From positions 506,707 through 570,706 of the forward strand of contig NW_023998556.1 of the NCBI RefSeq assembly GCF_014805625.2: a stretch of 64,000 nt of DNA. The letters are read 5' to 3'. Positions within the stretch are counted from its first letter, which is position 1. Every line of letters begins with the position of its first letter. The position numbers and the translations under genes are program-made. Origin of the DNA: Glossina fuscipes. Its lineage: Eukaryota > Arthropoda > Insecta > Diptera > Glossinidae. The notes below the pieces were generated by a model that worked only from the letters and a program-made list of their open reading frames with translations, made no database searches and had not been told where the DNA came from. Below, piece by piece: positions 1-11,964 of the stretch.

Positions 1-293
1 ATGACAATTTTTTTTTAAATGTTTGCATTATTCTCCCAAACAAAAAGCTTTTTTAGAGTATATATCAAAAGAAAGTAAGAAAAACTAATTAAACTTATAA
101 AAATTTTTAGATAAGTTTTTTTTAAGAAAATAATTAAGAAATTAAACTATTTGAGGAAAAAAGTTTAGTGACCACAGTAAAATAGTAAAAAGTATGTTAC
201 ATCCTATTTACACTGCAGATTTTTCGCTAGCGTCCGGATGTTCCTACGTAGATTAAGAATATAAATAGCTTTGATGTGCCTCTTTAGAGAAAG

Positions 294-298
<5 letters not shown>

Positions 299-365
<67 letters not shown>
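299..365. repeat. (AG)n microsatellite
   Basis: About 33 uninterrupted AG dinucleotides, followed by an impure purine tail to about 388. On the minus strand it reads as (CT)n and produces artificial Ser-Leu repeat frames. Such pure purine tracts can bind GAGA-type factors in flies, but nothing adjacent identifies a promoter, so that is only a possibility. Confidence 0.97.
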
Positions 366-371
<6 letters not shown>

Positions 372-3300
372 AAGAGAAAGAAAGAAATAATATGTAAACA
401 GAATTTGGCGACAATAAGATGACAATAATTGTGCACCTTTGCGTATTTGAATCTAATTGGGGAGTTTTTGTCTCCCATAAGTTATAGCCGTTGTATCTGT
501 GCAAAATTATCGTAGCTAGAATAAAGCTGGATAGGATAATTCAGCTCACCCATAAACATATGCACATGTGGATTGACTACAAATTATCGGCATATTCTGG
601 GATTATAGGATTTTATTTATGTAGCGAGAAGTGCTTCGACCAATGTGTAAAACCAAGTATGATATTATAGCGATTTCTAGACTAGTGCAGTCAATGGACA
701 CATGAGCAAGTCCGCTTGGAACATCTCGTACTTGTCTTCTTTTCGACGATATTCGCTTAGAGATATAATGTAATAGACAAATTAAACGCTTGTTTGATTA
801 TATTGTTTGTAAGCGACAGAAAATTGCACTTAGAAGTTCAATGCTCTACTATAGTGGCATATCAAAAGCAAGTACTCGGTCCAAAACTCATATTAAATTG
901 TTGAGAGAGGAATTCTAAGAGCCCTTTGTTGGTTGTTTTCCTATATATCCCATAAGTATATTTCAATGCTCAATTGTTAATTTGTATTTAGAAATTTGCT
1001 GGTACATCGTATAAGCACTTCCTTCGAAATATATGTGACAATTAAAATATCTCTTCCACAAGCTAATGAAGGCGATAAAAACTGCTCAAGCTTAAATGCA
1101 ACTTCTCTCTTCTTATATGTTTATTTTGGATATAGCTTTTAATTAATATTTGTTGTCCATTTTCACAAATATGTTGTATGATATAATATATTAAATTCTT
1201 TCAAAGTGGTGTAAGCCTAATTACGCCATAAAGTTAGTTCATGAAAACAATAAATGCAATGCGAGCTTTTTATTTAGAATCAGTTTCCAAAAAATTTCTT
1301 CAAAATTTTCATCATTTTATCAATATCAACTTGCGCATTCAACGAAATAACAAATATATATAAAGTATAAATTTGTCTTAATTGGTACTTTAGTAACCAT
1401 CACATTACTAACTCAAATCAATTTAATAACAAAACATAATCCGCTGTGACAGAATGTCTTACACCTATCTCCGCCATCTTAAAAACGGCTCAAAAAAAGG
1501 TAAAGACTAGATGTAGAGATAATGTATAACATATTATATACTTCATAAAGTATGCGTGGCTAACAAAAAATAATGTAAAGTAATGAACAAATAACACGGA
1601 AAGCAAAAATGTTTCCAGTCTGTGTTGCATCGTAGGCTTGTCCTTTGCGAGCGATGTCTTCATTTTTGCGAAGGGGGTATTGGTTATTGCAGATACTACA
1701 CTAAAGGACGTCTGCTCAAGGATGAATAACCGAGCAAACGGGCACGCTTAGGTGCGTTCTGAATTTTACGGTTTTCAATGATATTTTTATAAATTATAGT
1801 ATTTTGTAGGACTGTTCGATTTTCGCTATTTTTGTGTAGGTACTATAGCAACGCCAATACAATATATGCTCACACTTGTGTAAGTTTGTCTGTTGTGCTT
1901 TGCGAGTGATAAGCAAAAAACCAATTTTGTTTTCAATCACTTCAAATGTTCCTGCCAAATTTTAAACCGACAGCTTCGTTTTTCAACCAGAGGAATGTTT
2001 AGAACGGACAGGGAAACAGACAAATGGACGGAGTGGCATGTTTAATTTGATCCAGAATTTCAGGCTGATCAGAAATACTTTGTAAAGTCCCTAAAATTTC
2101 CTTCTAGCTTTTCCAAGCGTTTGATAAAATTAATAAATCTGTAAATGTTTTTCAAACCTTTCAAATAGAAACCTTACATATTTTCGTATAACAAAAAATG
2201 AACCTACACCACCTTCAACAAAAAAAAAAAACATCTCTTGTGTATGTCTTATAATACCTTTTCCTACTTTCGCGCATTAAGTATATTTTCTCCTGTGTTT
2301 CTTCTGTGGATCAGAACATTTTTTTATGCTTCTATTAAACAATTTAAATATTGTAAGCTGGTGACTTTCTTCAAAGATGTGGCTTCTTAAATGCAGAAAA
2401 CTTCAAATCACCATTTCTTTTTAGTTTTTTGAAGAAAATTTAAATACTGTAAAATTGGTTTTAACTCGTTGAAAATTGTAAGAATTGTTTTGGTAAAGGA
2501 AAACTTTCCATTTCGGATTTGTATTTTTTTTTTTTTTTTTTTTGGTATGTTGAACGGAGATGGACTAAGCCAATAGATTTGAGCGTTTGTATTCAAAACA
2601 ATTATTTTTTAAATATTTTATGTAAATTATCTGCATGTTCAGATATGTCAAAAACCCATACATCTGAACCCTCGCACCAAGCAAAAGAAAATAGTTTAGC
2701 CAAGTTTCAGCATTTGCACATCAGATTTAATTCACTTCTCTTCTCTCTTTCTTGCTGTTCTTGAAATCGTTTCATTCTTTCTACATATTATATGGATGTA
2801 AAACGATACGAAACACTTAGTTTTGCTTCGATGCATATGAATATCGTAACGTACTACATCCGCAGACATCAAGACAAGACACATGGCAATAAGAATTAAA
2901 TTTTAGAATTGCTTTTTTTTACTTGCGCACATGTTAGTGTATATTCGCATATTGCGTTGCTTGTGCGTCACGTGACAGATAGATATTTGAAATTTCTTTT
3001 CCTTTGATTGAACAAAAGAACGAAAAGTAAACAGCAACGAAAATTACGTTGGAATTAAAGCTAAAAATGCTGCTTTTGTAGTATTCAAATCCAGTTCAAA
3101 GCATGTCAGTTCCTAAGGTCTGAACCATTTTTACGACAGTCAATTCTGCGTACTTTTTTGGCTCCTGTTTGGATATTTCCATAAGAAATAGACGGTTACA
3201 AGTCTTTACCAAAAACTAGAAGCCTGAAAGATTTTATAGATTTCCAAATGCATATTTACTAACAAACGTCCGCTGGTTGGCCGATTCAAGCCTAAATTTG

Positions 3301-3561
3301 CCTGAAATAGATAATACTACAGAAATATAAGAATTGCAAAACCATTTCATTAAAACTGGAAAAGATGTACGCAAGAAAAAAAACCGACTGAGCAGTTAAT
3401 GTGTGGAAGTAGTGGAAGGCTGTCGAGTTTAAATCGAAGAAACGGTAATCATGAATGCGTAGCCTGCCTCCACAATGGGAAATTTCCTACACAGATGGCT
3501 CCGACGACATGTACGGTTGGTATACGTGCTTAAAGGTGCGTTTATTTTTGGCAACTTGGAC

Positions 3562-3603
3562 CAATTTGGTACCAATAATGAGCAATTTGGTACCAATAAT
3601 GAG
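3562..3603. repeat. Perfect 21-bp tandem duplication
   Basis: The unit caatttggtaccaataatgag occurs at 3562-3582 and again at 3583-3603 without mismatch. No gene context; probably a recent slippage duplication. Confidence 0.9.
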
Positions 3604-6319
3604 CCGTAACAACTAAATAGAAACAAATATTTTTTCTAAAAAAGAAGATTTCTTACTACATAAATAGGACTTCCACGTGATTTGCTTAATTGGTTGTATT
3701 GCTTAATACTTTCCAAAGGATGCGTAAAGATGTGCAAAGTCCAAATAAGCGCAAAGCGGTTTGAGCGAGCCATTAACATTGCTAAAGATGAATATCTATG
3801 ACAACTGTATTTGGATGGGTCAGTAGGCTGCGGTGTACTGTGGGCTGTTCCAAGCAAAGGAAACCATCAGTAAGGACTGGGGACTATAGCAGTTAACGCC
3901 GTAGAGCTGAGGCAGTTGCCAAAGCTTACTATATGATAAGTGGTCAGTTGTATGACGTGTGCATGCGATTCTTCCGAAGTTAAGGTTTTGAAAATAAGTC
4001 AGTCTTAAAAATGAGCAAATAAGGAGTTTAAAATTAATAACTAAATAGTGAATGAAATTATTTTGGCTTTCGAACGACAAGATGGAGCCTTATAAAGTTG
4101 GAACTTCGAATTTTCAAATGCAAAATGTAATTTTTTAAGCGAAACAGTTTTATAAATTGCGATCCTCAAACTTCACGCATACTTGTTTGATAAGTCGTCA
4201 TCTTTTGCTTTAGATCGAACAGCTGCTACTCGTTCTCATAGATGAATGGGGTTATTAGCTTAGTATACATATCTGTGCTTTTATATATAGATTATAAGAC
4301 TTATTAAGTCAACAGTAGCATTTTTGAGTAGCTAAACCGTCTCCCTTACTTTCTATGCCTCGGACGTTTTTGACATTTTGTATCACTTATGTTATGCACC
4401 TATTACATATATTGTAAATATTAATCGTGAAAACTACGTCTTGTCAAATGTACGCTTATATGTCAACTGATTTGAAGTTCAAAATAAGCAAAAATACGTT
4501 AAAGCAAACTGTAGAAGAAGAAGTAAACTGGTACGAGATCTGATATATCTTTAATAACTAAAGTGAATAAAAAAATTTGCCATTTTAAAAGGATTTTTAA
4601 CGGTTTAAATTTCTCGTTAATATCAAAAAAGAAAAAAACAACAGGCAGAGATAAATGAGTGTGTAACTAAAAGTTCTGTTTCAGTTTTGCCTGTGTTTGC
4701 CTACTGAATGTCTGTTTGCTTTTCCCATTCATTTTAATTGTTGTTGTTAATTCATATGTATCCATAGTAAATGTGTATGTATTTTTTTACGTCATGTTTG
4801 ACCTTAAGCTATAGATTACATTCCCATTAATCGGAATTTCTGCTCATATGATACCCTTTTTGCCCTTTTGTTGTTATATAGTTCGTTTGTTGACCGTTTT
4901 TTTTTTTGAAATAATGTTTGCATAATAAAAATTTTACTCTATTGTTTTACGTGAAGTAGTAAATTAAGGATGCTAAATTGACCATTATCACAATTTGTAA
5001 ATTTTTAACGACTTACTTGGGAAAATTGTAAATAAATTTTTTTTATGTCCCCTTTGGATTTTAATCTATTTGAGGTAGGTTAAGCAGTACAAAAAAAATA
5101 GTTCAGGTGATCAAAAATAAAGAGTTTTAAATTTTGATAGTAAAGCGACGAAAATCGTCGAAATTGTTCAACAAGTATGCGGTATAACCTTTTGACATAA
5201 CCTGAAGATATCTTATTTGAAAATTGGATCAAATAGTATAAAAGTATGTATATGACTTAGCGAAAAAAAGAACATTTTTCATCAATGCAGTGATCCGGCT
5301 CACAAAAACGTTATCGCAGTTGACAAACTAGAGAACTTACTTTGTGAATTATGGAACGGTTAATAGCATTGACCAATTCTGGTTTCTTTCCTTCGATCCA
5401 AACTTAGAAAAAAGTTGACGTCAGTACAAACAAGAATTTATAGAACCTTTCGCTATCTTAAAAGCCTCTATAATGAATATAATGCCTGAGACTGCATTCA
5501 CAAACTGAAAACTCATTGTGGAAAATTTAACAATTTAAATAATGTTATAACTTTACCGGTAGAGAAATATGGAAACGGACCAAATTTATTGACTACATGC
5601 TTACGTCAGGGATTGAATGTTATTAAGTGCATTTGTGGTGTATGCGTACGGCGATGTGGTAAATATCGAGTTATATAAAACTAAACGTGGTAAGAGCGAG
5701 AATTAATGAAAAAGACATCCCGAGAAAATAAAGCAATTTGATTGGATGTATAAAAACTGTGAATTACTACATCGAGATACGTTAATTAGCAAGATTCCAA
5801 TATCTTCAATAATAAAATTAATAGATGGCTAGATTTCCCATCTAGCAAAGCCTTTTAGTCTATATTGATTTTAGACTCTACTGCTTCCATTTTTAGGCTA
5901 CAATTCCTTGTAACTTATGCAAATTTATGCATCATGCCGCAGAGTAATACTCCCCAAAATATTAGCTCTCATCTTTTTCGTGTCAAATGTTCAGATTGCC
6001 TTATTTGATTATAATTAAGTTAAGGGCGCACGAAACAGCTCCATAATTTTCAAACAACGACCCAATTAAGATAACATAACAAATATAATGCGATGCTGCT
6101 AGTATAAGATATTTTGCTCTCTTGAATATTGGTAAATAGGTGTTTGTTTTGTATTGCTCAACCCAAAATGGAAATATAAATTTACTCTCTTAAATGCTAA
6201 ATTAATATGAGCAGTATAATGTATTGCTAAAAATAGAGTTGTTAAGATTTGAATAATTACCCATATTCCAAGTGGGGACCGAAAATTTCATCAAGAAGAA
6301 TTACTTGTATTTAACATAT

Positions 6320-6709
6320 TGTTCCGGAAATCCCAAATCCTGTTCATTCCAGCTAAGTAATAAAATCCCTAAAGAGCGAAAAACTAAATGCACATTCGCA
6401 GCGCGTCATCCAGCTGCCGGCCGAGGAAAACAAGTACCAGAAAAGCAGGTTAACGAATTAGAAATGAAACTATAAAATTAAACTATAAATTAATAGTTAA
6501 AATGTATATAAATAGAATATTTGTGGAAGGGAGGGAGAATAGAAAAAGAATATTTAAGTTAAGCAGTCGAAAGTATTGCCAAAAATAAATTGTGAATAAT
6601 CCTACATTTAAATTTGTCAATAAAAGAACTTTGAAGTGTATTTTTCTTGAACAAAATATTCACGATCAAGTGATACGGACTGTAGCTTAAAAAAGCGAAT
6701 TTTATACCA
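6320..6709 (+). repeat. Left LTR of the gypsy-type element
   Basis: Starts TGTTCCGGAAAT and ends in TATACCA, directly before the primer binding site. It contains a good TATA box (TATATAAA at 6505-6512) and a polyadenylation signal (AATAAA at 6619-6624), so it would serve as promoter and terminator of the element. It matches the right LTR along its whole length with scattered differences, and is related to the LTR copies at 60.46-61.16 kb and the older one near 54.55-54.84 kb. Confidence 0.92.
6505..6512 (+). promoter_or_regulatory. LTR TATA box
   Basis: TATATAAA sits in the left LTR and is conserved at the matching place in the solo LTR (60693-60700). The right LTR reads tacataaat there, so its box is weakened. 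Conservation in two copies supports it as the element's promoter core. Confidence 0.6.
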
Positions 6710-6711
6710 AT

Positions 6712-6730
6712 TGGTGTCAGAAGTGAGATC
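6712..6730 (+). other. Primer binding site, tRNA-Leu type
   Basis: TGGTGTCAGAAGTGAGATC begins two bases after the left LTR. It is complementary to the 3' end of the eukaryotic tRNA-Leu group whose acceptor end reads CCCACTTCTGACA plus CCA, with one mismatch in the first 17 positions. It would prime minus-strand cDNA synthesis. Confidence 0.85.
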
Positions 6731-6745
6731 GTGGAAACCAGAGAA

Positions 6746-8070
6746 ATGGTGAAACGAGAAGAACTCCAAGTGGATCAACTCATACAAGAGCTGGGGAAAA
6801 GAAACCTTAGTACTGTCGGTAGCGAAGCTGAATTAAAACACAGACTGGTCGAACAGCTGGACGATGACGGACAGAACCCGTCCATAGTTGAATTCGAATA
6901 TAATATCGAGGGAAGGGAGCAAGCCGACAACTTGGGAGGAACAGAAAATTCAGCTGCAGCAAGGGAAAAACACAGCGAAGAAAAAGGCAAAGATGGCCTA
7001 AGTATATCAAACGTTAAGCAGTGTATGCTGCAAATGTAACAACAAACGCAACAAATGCAACGACAAACGCAACAACAAACGCAACACATGCAACAACAAA
7101 TGCAACAACTAACGAAACAAATGCAACAACAAATGCAAAAACAAACGGTACAAACGCAACAACAAATGCAACGACAAAATCAACGGGTGGAATCAAAAAC
7201 TGACGGGACGACAGAAAAGATCGAGAAAGTTCAGGAAAATCAACGCATCCTGCAAACACATATAGACGAAACATACCAGTAATTCGAAGGCAAAGTTAAT
7301 GTGCTGGAAGAAAAAGTTGATAATGCAATAGGCCACTTGGATGCTAAAATAAAAGCCTTAAAAAAAGAAATGGCTGAGCTACAAACTATTGACGTAGCCA
7401 CCAGCTCTATCAAAGTAAAAACACCTCTATTCGATGGCATCACCAACTTCGACGCATTCAAGCTACAATTTGGTGTTGTTGCAATAAAAAATATGTGAGA
7501 TGATGACGAGAATGCAGTCACCTCAATAACCTCTTTGAGAAGAGCAGCAGCGGAAATTATCCAGACAATCCCGGAAGGGAAAAGAACGGAATTCGCGGAA
7601 ATTATGGATGCATTGGAAAGGGAATATGGCAGCAAACATGTGAAGGAGGTAAGCCACCTACAGTTGCCTTCGCGCTGTCAGAAGTTGAACGAAAGGATCC
7701 AAGATTATGCTACTGAGAGTGCCAATATCGCGTATGACGGTGTGCTAACGATGTGCTGCAAAGATTAAAAATCGACGCATTTATTGAAGGACTTCGTGAC
7801 GCGGAGCTTAAAAAAGCTGTATGGATGTCAACTAAAAGGACGTTTACGGAAACGCTTAGCTTCGCGCTTACACAAGAAACAGCTAGTGTGCTGTGGACGT
7901 CAAGCCTGAAGGTGAGACGCACGGCAATTACCAGCGAGAACGATAATTTGGATGTGGTCTGCGCAGCGCTTCGACAAGTTCTGCGCGAACATAAACAAAT
8001 GCCGGCTTCAAAAACACGCAAGTGTTAAGCCTGCCAAAAACCTGGTCATTTTGCCCGGGAATGACGATCA
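6746..8070 (+). pseudogene. gag-like gene of the gypsy-type element (broken)
   Basis: The best start is the ATG at 6746, shortly after the primer site. The N-terminal part has a SAP-like helix-turn-helix pattern (VDQLIQELGKRNLSTVGSEA, then a Leu/Arg/Leu-containing helix). A Gln/Met-rich coiled-coil-like segment follows at 7040-7285, encoded by imperfect CAACAAATG/CAACAAACG repeats, then a capsid-like region starting FDGITNFDAFKLQF near 7432. Damage is plain: TAA at about 7036 and near 7280 where CAA (Gln) is expected, TGA at about 7496 where a Trp codon is expected, a frameshift near 7750, and a CCHC zinc knuckle near 8022-8068 in which one position is TAA and the last Cys codon has become TGA. 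Gag would form particles and bind RNA; this copy cannot make an intact one. Confidence 0.85.
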
Positions 8071-8249
8071 AAGCACAAAAGAAGACACTCCCTATCACCT
8101 ACAAGGAATATTTGTAAAGGTGCCAGCGAAATATCCACCGAACAGATGTTAAACTAAAAAGAGTAAGCACAGCGGGGCAACGGCTGACTCAGAAACGTAG
8201 TAGCCCTAGGGTCGCTATTACTCATTCAAAGAGAAGTAGCAGCAGCCTA

Positions 8250-8543
8250 ATGATCGATGGGAAGATCCAGGGCTGTAACTACATCATCACGCTGGACACT
8301 GGTGCTTCTCATTCAATTATTAACAGTACAATAGTCAAAGAAAAATTCGACCCATTAGTTGGAGCACGGTTTCGAACGACAACAGGTGAGGAAGCTGCTA
8401 TTAAAGGTAAAATTATGAGAAAAATTTCAATTAGCGATATTTCGATGAGGCATGAATTTCTGGTAGCAGATATAATGGACGAGAAAATATTGGGGATGGA
8501 TTTTATGGCAAAACATGGCTTCGTACTGGATAGGAAAAAGTAA
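8250..8543 (+). pseudogene. Retropepsin-like aspartic protease of the element
   Basis: A 97-codon open segment has the catalytic triplet D-T-G-A (in ITLDTGASHSIIN, near residue 16) and the second conserved motif ILGMDFM near residue 80, the normal spacing for a retroviral-type protease monomer. Such proteases work as homodimers to cut Gag-Pol. The domain itself is unbroken but is isolated by stops on both sides, so it is scored as part of a dead pol gene. Confidence 0.85.
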
Positions 8544-9059
8544 GTGATACAATATGCTAACGTGACTTTGCCATTGACTGTGGGATACGACAGTCAAGCC
8601 GAAGTGTTATAAGTTGTAGTACAACGACAACAGAAGGTCCCTCCAAACTCCGAAGCAATAGTCTGGGCCGCAGCTACCCAAGAGCTAAGGGTAAACCAGA
8701 TATGGGTTGTCGAGCCGAGTAAAAAATGTATGAAAGACAACATTATCATTGCAAAAGCGGTTGTCTCACCGGAAAAATTTAACACCAGTACGGCTATTAA
8801 ACCCAACCAGCGTTACAACAAAAATTCCGAAATGTTACATTATAGCGCAATGCCAAAAAGCCGAATGAGTGGTAAATCATCAAACGAAAATTCCGAAAAC
8901 ATGCCCAATGGTATCCCCAGCGGCTGCAATTCTCATAAAAAGATGGACTAGCAATCTGGATGAGCAGCAGAAAAAATATGCCAAAAAGTTTTTGCTGTAA
9001 AATTGGTCCATCTTTGCCGGCGTTACGAATTCGGATGGCCGTACTAATGCTGCGAAACA

Positions 9060-10277
9060 TGTTATCAATACTGCAGGAGCTGATGCGATTCGGCAACGGC
9101 CTAGAAGAATTCCACTGGCAAAAAGAGGAGAAGTGGCGGACTTGATCAAAGATATAGAAGAGCGAAAAGTTATCGAACCATCGAATAGCCCTTGATGTTC
9201 ACCAGTAGTTCTTCTTAAAAAAAACATGGGTCTACCAGAATTTGTGTAAATTATAGGAAGTTGAATGAAGTGACCAAGAAGGATAGCTACCCTTTGCCTA
9301 GGATCGGCCATACCTTAGGCACATTGGCAGGTTGGCAATGGTTGTCAACCTTAGATTTGAAGTGAGGGTACTGACAGGTGGAGGCCGTCGAACATGATAA
9401 GGAAAAAACCGCGTTTAACGGTGGCGACGGCTTATATCAGTTCACCGTAATGCCGTTTGGGTTATGCAAAGCGCCTGCCACATTTGAGCGCGTAATGGAC
9501 TGCGTGCTTAAAGGGTTGCACTAGAAGATATGCCTGGTGTATTTGGATGACATTATTTTCATGGGTAAAGATTCCAAGAAGCACCTAAAAACGCTAAAAA
9601 CGCACCTAGACGCTTTTCACCGATTACGTGCAGCAGGTTTAAAATTGAGTATCGAAAAATGTATGTCCTTTGGGAAGGAAGTGACATATTTGGGGCACAA
9701 TGTCTCCACGACTGGTATTCACACGGATGAAGATAAAATCAGAGCAGAAAAGGAATGGCCACGAAGAAACAATTTGCACGGAGTTTGCAGTTTCCAAGGA
9801 CTATGTATATACTACCGCAGATTCGTCCTCAGGTTCGCTACGGTTTCTAGTGGACTGTATGACCTTACGAAGAAAAATCGACCCTTTACATGGGGGCAGT
9901 CCCAAAAGCACGCGTTCACGCAGTTAAAAGAGTTGTTATGCGCAGCACCCATTTTGGCTTATCCAGTACCAGGAGAAAAGTTTATACTGGATATCGATGC
10001 AAGCGCAGAAGGCTTGGGCAGTGTGCTCTCCTCGCAAATTGACGGTAACGAAAAGGTCATAGCATATTACAGCAAGCGCCTATCCAAATCCGAGAGGAAT
10101 TATTGTCTCATGCGACGAGAACTGCTGGCAATAACGCAGTCTGTCAAGCACTTCCACATATATCTGTATGGGCAAGAATTTCACCTAAGGACACATCATG
10201 CTGCTCTGCGGTGGGTACTCAACTTCAAAGAACCAGAAGGACAGCTAGCCAGGTGGACTGGAAAATTGCAAACCTAA
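9060..10277 (+). pseudogene. Reverse transcriptase and RNase H of the element (broken)
   Basis: The N-terminal RT region (IRQRPRRIPLAKRGEV, then VIEPSNSP before a stop at about 9193) runs through several stops and frameshifts to the conserved FTVMPFGLCKAPATFERVMD near 9440-9500. From 9537 an intact 246-codon frame carries the catalytic YLDDII, the thumb, and an RNase H domain (ILDIDAS, then RRELLAI). At the position where gypsy RNase H normally has RTDHAAL, this copy reads RTHHAAL, so a catalytic Asp is replaced by His. RT copies the element RNA into DNA; this copy is inactive by stops upstream and by that change. Confidence 0.9.
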
Positions 10278-10599
10278 CAATTCTCGATATCCCACCGGAG
10301 CGGAAAATCGCATGGCAATGGGGATGCTATGTCCAGACGACCATGCGACCCGCACCGCCAACACTGCGTAAAGAACGAGCATAAAGGAGGTGTCGTCATC
10401 TGCCGGATTATTCTGGAGCCCAACGAAAACTTTTCGAAGGAAGAGATGCGCTCTGCTCAAATGGCCAACGAAGGTTTAAACGCAAAAATAAAGGCCATAG
10501 AAAAGGAAGAGCGTCCTACCTAAGAAGAGATTTCAAGAGAAAGTCCGATTACGAAGGCGTATTGGGCTCAGTGGCAAAGCATCAGCATTGAAGATGGAT

Positions 10600-11480
10600 G
10601 CTTGTGACGCTTATGGGCTAAGAAATTAGTGGTGGTCCCCCAAGCGAGAACTCAGGATATTATTGGTAACAACGGACCAAGCGGAGGGCATCTTGGCATC
10701 ATCACAAAAACAGACGAAAAGATCAAGGAAAATTTCTATTGGGCAGGCATCAAGGATTCCGTAGCTGCATGGATAGGACACTTCGATCAGTGTAGCAAAA
10801 CGAAAGGCCTGAAAAGTAAGCCCCAAGGGCGCTTGCAGCAGTAGTGGGTGCGCCTTTCGAAAGGATCGCAATGGATATTGCTGGACCGTTTCCAACCAGC
10901 AATGCAGGAAATAAATATGTGCTATTTACTTCAGTAAATAGGCAGAAATATACCCTACAGCTAACCAAAAAGCAAAGACAATAAGCAAAACATTCGTCGA
11001 TAATTGGATTACGCTATTCGGAAACCCATCGAGCTGCACTCAGATCAAAATTGAAACTTTGAATCTTCGATCTTTCAAGAGGTTTGCCAAATGTTTGGCA
11101 TTAATAAAATTAGAACGACTCCGTTGCATCCTCAGTCTGACGGAATTGTCGAAAGGGTTAACCGAACGCTCCAAGAACGTCTGCGGAAAGTGATCGGGAC
11201 ACCCCCTAATGTCCAAAGGACCGAGACCGAATGTCTTGCTCGATTGAGGATGATATTGGATAGCATGCACCGACAGGTTCGACATAGAACGCAAATCGTA
11301 AGTGACAGAGTGAAAGCAAGATATGATCTGAGAACTAACGCTGATGGATTTAAGGAAGGGGATTTAGTGTTATGGTACAATTCTTTACGTATAAAAGGTA
11401 TACCACCGAAGCTGCAATGTAACTGGGAAGGTACGTACAAAATCATCACAAGGATAAATGTCGTGGGCTGTCAAATATGA
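10600..11480 (+). pseudogene. Integrase of the element (broken, internally deleted)
   Basis: A zinc-binding N-terminal region is recognisable (PSGGHLGI, FYWAGI, then HFDQCSKTKG) though the first His seems lost. The core shows MDIAGPFP (first Asp), LHSDQN directly followed by a TGA (second Asp), and HPQSDGIVERVNRTL (catalytic Glu). After this the frame jumps directly to the C-terminal segment VKARYDLRTNADGFKEGDLV and a GPY/F-like end, so roughly a hundred or more residues normally lying between are missing. All three catalytic positions survive, but the protein cannot be made whole. No envelope frame follows. Confidence 0.87.
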
Positions 11481-11576
11481 AAACATCCCGGAGGCGGAAC
11501 TATATTCAAAGTGGTACACCTGAACCAACTGATCGCCTATCCAAACGGCATTGTTCGGGACGAACAAAATTAAGTT

Positions 11577-11584
11577 GAGGGGAG
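11577..11584 (+). other. Polypurine tract
   Basis: GAGGGGAG directly precedes the right LTR start (TGCTACGG), the expected place and composition for the plus-strand primer of an LTR element. Confidence 0.75.
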
Positions 11585-11960
11585 TGCTACGGAAATTCCA
11601 AATCCTGTTCATTCCAGCTAAGTAATAAAATCCCTAAGGAGCGAAAAACTAAATGCACATTCGCAGCACGGCATGCAGCTGTCGGCCGAGGAACAACAGA
11701 TTAACGAATTAGAAATGAAACTATAAAATTATGTACTAGTAATCTAATGGTAAAAATGTACATAAATAGAATATTTTTGGAAGGGGGGGAGAGTAGAAAA
11801 AGAATATTTAAGTTAAACAGTCGAAAAATAAATTGTGAATAATCCTACATTTGAAGAAATATAATTGTAAATAAAAGAATTTTGAAGTGTATATTTCTTG
11901 AACAAAATATCCACGATCCAGTGAAACGGACTGTGTCTTAGAAAAGCAAATTTTACAACA
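11585..11960 (+). repeat. Right LTR of the gypsy-type element
   Basis: Begins TGCTACGGAAATT and ends ACAACA, followed by the ATAT target duplication (11961-11964). It is a little shorter than the left LTR because of small deletions (for example in the aacaagtaccag segment). Its polyadenylation-like AATAAAAG is kept. Confidence 0.92.
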
Positions 11961-11964
11961 ATAT

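Larger units (their letters stand above)
1..6315. other. Non-coding AT-rich stretch
   Basis: No gene is supported here. Open frames are short, lack splice or codon support, and several simply read through simple repeats. Visible contents are a long (AG)n tract at 299-365, a T-tract near 2525-2543, a perfect 21-bp tandem duplication at 3562-3603, and a degenerate stretch at about 1985-2050 that resembles, in inverted orientation, the CTGTCTGTCCG-type dispersed fly repeat. It is probably intergenic DNA or part of a large intron of a gene outside the window; the sequence does not decide between these. Confidence 0.6.
6320..11960 (+). mobile_element. Full-length defective Ty3/gypsy-type LTR retrotransposon
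   Basis: Two related terminal repeats (6320-6709 and 11585-11960) begin with TG, end with CA and enclose a tRNA-Leu primer binding site, gag, aspartic protease, reverse transcriptase, RNase H and integrase remnants in Ty3/gypsy order, and a purine tract. The 4-bp direct repeat ATAT flanks the element (6316-6319 and 11961-11964), which fits integrase-made target duplication and the ATAT preference known for several fly gypsy families. Every coding segment carries stops or frameshifts and the integrase has lost a central part. The LTRs differ by many substitutions and small indels, so the insertion is not recent. There is no envelope gene: only about 100 bases separate the end of integrase from the right LTR. 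The tRNA-Leu primer recalls the mdg3/micropia group, but I cannot assign a family. Confidence 0.93.

Noticed and set aside
204..504. Minus-strand open frames with long Ser-Leu repeats
   Set aside because: They are translations of the (AG)n microsatellite and have no other coding character.
3470..3960. YTDGS-like and CGVLWAV-like fragments suggesting a LINE RNase H relic
   Set aside because: Only isolated short motifs in different frames; not enough for a call.
5140..5770. Possible Tc1-like transposase relic (QCSDPAHKNV-like segment near 5285)
   Set aside because: No DDE spacing, no inverted ends and no second motif.
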